Source: Nymphaea colorata
Taxonomy: Eukaryota; Streptophyta; Magnoliopsida; Nymphaeales; Nymphaeaceae
Reading direction: 5' to 3'
Assembly: GCF_008831285.2 (NCBI RefSeq)
Contig: NC_045150.1
Coordinates: 12,569,868 to 12,629,867, forward strand
DNA: 60,000 nt
In this document: positions 57,301-60,000 of the stretch, piece after piece
Layout of the letters: the number at the start of each line of letters is the position of its first letter
Position numbering within the stretch: position 1 is the first letter of the stretch
Notes under the pieces: generated by a model
Seen by the model: only the letters and a program-made list of their open reading frames with translations
What the model was told of the DNA's origin: nothing
The model's database searches: none
Translations under genes and position numbers: made by a program

Positions 57301-58057
57301 TATTTTGCAATATTTTGTTGATGATGGCTTGGTCAATCAAAGAATCTCATGCATTTGAAGTTACAAAGCTTTTGGAGGTTATTTTTCTATTGTTCAAATT
57401 TGAGTTGCAAACTTCCTATGTTTTTTAGAATTGGGTGTCACTGGATTGCTACTTTTTGGGAATTATCAGCAACCTATTTTTAAGATGCTACTTATTAGAG
57501 TCCTATAATGGTTAGGTAAGAGCTCTGATACACGGGTGTGCCTGTGCACCTAAAGTGTCGGTGTCGACTCGCCTGGACACGGGTGTGGGTACAGACACAC
57601 ATCCGACATGGCATGGACACGGTGCCTGGTGGTGTCGGGTACGGTCAACGTACCCAGCGTCGTATCCGACTTTTCTGGACACAATCAGTCCTGACCGACT
57701 CCTCTTTCGTCCATTTTTTGGTACCTTTTTTCACTGACCAATCCCTCTTTGACTTCTTTTTTTAGCCAACTGCTCCTCTCCTTTACCTTGTCCCTGCATC
57801 GTCTTCATCTCCATCTTTCATGTAATTTTTTCCTTGCTTTTTTTCGCACTTTTCAATGGCCAATGGTTTAAGTCCTTCCATTCTACAACACATTACAACT
57901 GCCGTGTTCTCTTTTTGACTTTCGTGACTGCAACTGCATACACGCTGTGATATATATTGCTGTATCTGTAATTATATGTTCAATATACAACATAGAATTT
58001 ATATATTGAATACATTACAATATAATTTGGTTTGTTTAAAATCTTAATGTATTTTTT

Positions 58058-58123
<66 letters not shown>

Positions 58124-58983
58124 GTACGGCCAGCTGTACCCACGTAGCTGTGATTTTGAATTTTGTTCGTACCTTTAGCCACACCCACACCCGCACCCGT
58201 AACCATGTGACATAGGGTAAGAGAGCCTTGTGTTGCCTTCTCCTGACTTAAATAGACTAAATTTGTGAAATCTTGGAACTAAAATATTTTAGCTCTTCTA
58301 CTGGATTAAGTTTTTTTTTGTTGTCTCAGTATCTTGATTTTCTAGTCTTGGACCTACGTTTTCTAGTATTTGATACATTTGAATGACGAAAAAGCATGCC
58401 CGAAGAATGGCGAGTCTTCATGGAATAAATGGTTGGCATAAAATGTCAATCTTAGTTCTTTTTCTTAGTATGAGTTCTAATGCATTGGTATTGTACTGTA
58501 GCACGTATGCTTGTGCTGTTCTTTTGGCACCCTGGCCATCTACATCTGGTGTCTAAAGGCGACAAAAATTTGTTCTTATTTCTTTGTTTCATGAATGGTT
58601 CCAAAATCATTGATTGCATAAGATGGCTTGTCATTTGGCCTGTCATGCCTGTGATGTCCGGGGAATAAAATTTTGGATCATTTTGCTCATAGATTGGCTT
58701 CCTGTCTATCTTCATACTCACTCTATCATGTTTGATTCTCCGCCTAAACTCATCAAGTTTCATGCGTTTAAACAAATTGTTTACTGATGCAGTGGAGCAG
58801 GATATGTTGGAGAGGGAAGTTCAGAGGTTAAGAATGTTATTGTATCAGCAGCAGCAACGCTACGATCAGCAGGCCTCCATTGCAACTTCCAGGGACCTGG
58901 ATTCACAGTTTGCTGCCCTCTCTCTGGGCCACAGTCAGGGCAATTCCAACCGGGACCCCCTTGGTGGGCCTCTCCGCATCTGA
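54325..58983 (+). CDS. Atypical bZIP protein, At4g06598-like (4 coding exons, 379 residues)
   Basis: Presumed nuclear DNA-binding or dimerising regulator. Coding exons are 54,325-55,070, 56,632-56,707, 56,784-56,910 and 58,793-58,983; each junction keeps frame. The start (MANYKG) is chosen by homology and because the acceptor lies just upstream. The N-terminal half has a conserved [16 protein letters not shown] stretch and a [13 protein letters not shown] block (about residues 72-105), then Ser/Gln-rich linker. The bZIP begins near residue 245: basic part [20 protein letters not shown], then heptads through LERNVQALQ, the [20 protein letters not shown] region and [17 protein letters not shown]. 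The C-terminus keeps [14 protein letters not shown], typical of this group. The usual invariant Asn of the basic region is Lys. Intron 2 of the coding part (56,708-56,783) uses a GC donor. Confidence 0.92.
54922..54969 (+). repeat. In-frame 24-bp tandem duplication within bZIP coding exon
   Basis: The 24-base unit starting GTAGCTGCTCAAAAACAGAG occurs twice with no mismatch, duplicating eight residues (VAAQKQST) in the linker before the basic region. The frame is kept. Confidence 0.95.
55610..55910. mobile_element. Third relative of the 9,076-9,481 MITE family, in a bZIP intron
   Basis: Shared blocks in the same order: TTTTTCTTG(G/T)GTATAAT, a poly-A run, GTAAATTTTTAAAA, GGGAAAAT, a CAACAAATAAA block, the run TTTGGCATTAAAAA, and a final ACACG/TTTTTTG block with a GTGACATTA-like end. 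Terminal repeats are too diverged to fix exact ends. It lies within the 1.56-kb intron 55,071-56,631. Confidence 0.55.
57525..58210. mobile_element. Probable TIR element with CACGGGTGTG-type ends in bZIP intron 3
   Basis: The left end has TACACGGGTGTGCCTGTGC followed by GTGTCGG/ACACGGTG-rich DNA. The right end has the inverse type CACACCCACACCCGCACCCG. Inside is a (TG)n(TA)n microsatellite at about 58,063-58,120. This architecture is common among plant dispersed repeats. A flanking GTAAGAG on each side (57,516 and 58,217) may be remnants of a target duplication, but the ends are not certain. Confidence 0.45.
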
Positions 58984-59600
58984 ACTTGCTGAGGCCTCTA
59001 GCTTCTACCTCCACATACTGCACCACGACCAGAATTTGCACTTCCCTGTCCTTTCTCCTTCACATTCTTACACTCTGATCACCCGACAGAACCCCACCTC
59101 ATTCTGTTCCTCACACGGACATGCTTTGATTATTTGTTTCTCCTCTGCACCTGGCGGTCTGGCCGGAAGATTTTCCGGCAGCTGAGAGCCGGCCTGTGGT
59201 GATGGCTTTGTTCAGTGCTGCAACTGCCCAGTTTACTGTATACTGACCCTACCAGGCATGTTTGCGGGCTTTCCCTTTCTTTTTATCTTTTTAACCTTTA
59301 CCCCGAATGTATCATTGTTGGGTCGCCTTCTTCGCTCTGAAGAGCCCATCTAAATTGTTGTTCTCATGGCATTTCTACCTGAAATTGGTGAATTAACTGC
59401 CTTATTTCTTTTCTTTCTTGAAGTTTCCTTCTTTTGTGCTGATTTTGTCTTTCTGTTGATGATGTATGGCCCAGCTGCGTTTCTTGTCCTCCAGGCATGG
59501 CGCCATTAAGTTTAAAAAGGAGAAGATGACTGATGCCCAAATCTGTTGTTATGTATTTGGGAAAATTTTTCTTTAGCTTTCTCCAACAAGGAATTAATTA
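58984..59600 (+). other. 3' UTR of the bZIP gene
   Basis: Runs from the TGA at 58,981-58,983. T-rich upstream-type elements and an AATTAATTAAAAAAATAAT stretch near 59,592 mark a likely end. No canonical AATAAA was seen in the expected place, which is common in plants. A 101-codon overlapping frame is a shadow. Confidence 0.45.
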
Positions 59601-60000
59601 AAAAAATAATTTCAATAGACCTAAGATATCTTGATATTTTAAAGATTCAAGTCGGGAGAAAAATTTCATTTTGCTTCGCAGTCGGTCTCGTGAAGCGTTT
59701 TTAAGAGTCAGCCTGAATCGGCAAATTGATTTCGGTTCCTATCTGTAACTATGTTAAATAAGAAAGTATGAGATGAAAAAGGTTAAAAATTCAATATCTA
59801 GGTTGAATTTTATAATATAGAAACCTATGGCCGTCAATTTTTTAAATATTGTCTACGTTTAATATGCTTTTTAAATATTATAAACTCCCCCATTTTACAT
59901 GCGTCTGTCTATACAATCATATTTCTTATCAACTCTGGAGATTTTGGCAAACCACTGGTCCTGCTGAAAAATTGTAAGAAATTAGTAGGAATCCTTATTA
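59601..60000. other. Intergenic AT-rich DNA at the window end
   Basis: No open frame, RNA or repeat boundary was recognised. Confidence 0.5.

Overview
This is a nuclear segment from a flowering plant. The evidence is the two intron-rich genes with plant splice signals, a plant HAC-type (p300/CBP-like) histone acetyltransferase, an atypical plant bZIP protein, Ty1/copia elements whose primer-binding site matches initiator tRNA-Met, and many small TIR elements in AT-rich DNA. I cannot name the species.

Layout. 1-7,070 is AT-rich intergenic DNA with an Ac/Ds-like hAT MITE (1,555-1,984), a worn relative (about 4,905-5,250) and a palindromic microsatellite. About 7,076-33,770, minus strand, is one large HAC gene. 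I rebuilt sixteen coding exons (stop 7,457-7,459, start codon 31,236-31,238) plus a noncoding first exon ending at 33,618. Every junction keeps frame and the product is about 1,734-1,738 residues: Met/Gln-rich N-terminus, TAZ1, Cys-rich/PHD region, CBP-type acetyltransferase domain, two ZZ fingers and C-terminal TAZ2. 33,770-52,300 is gene-poor AT-rich DNA with two more MITEs, several short tandem duplications and one possible but unproven transcribed unit (42,300-44,420). About 52,330-59,600, plus strand, is a 379-residue bZIP gene of the At4g06598 type, with a long leader and a 5'UTR intron. The last 400 bases show nothing.

The HAC introns are stacked with mobile DNA. Intron 12 (6.7 kb, between the two halves of the first ZZ finger) holds a complete 5,162-bp copia element with a perfect 5-bp target duplication and LTRs differing at 2 of 242 positions, yet its gag-pol reading frame is broken at least five times. 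Intron 14 (5.5 kb) holds a cytochrome b5 first-exon fragment and a decayed copia element, itself interrupted by a Mutator-like MITE (perfect 9-bp target duplication, perfect 11-bp TIRs) and by a second TIR element. Intron 7 (3.1 kb) holds a short non-coding LTR element whose 3' LTR is split by a 1,073-bp hAT element; the other LTR gives the empty site. Intron 10 is mostly a (TA/CA)n microsatellite. The 5'UTR intron contains a second copy of HAC intron 4, including both splice sites.

The two genes are both nuclear regulators (chromatin acetylation and bZIP DNA binding), but nothing here shows that they work together. I found no previously unknown multi-gene system. The most unusual observations are the intron-4 copy, the captured cytochrome b5 piece, the nested insertions with recoverable target sites, and the young but already dead copia element.
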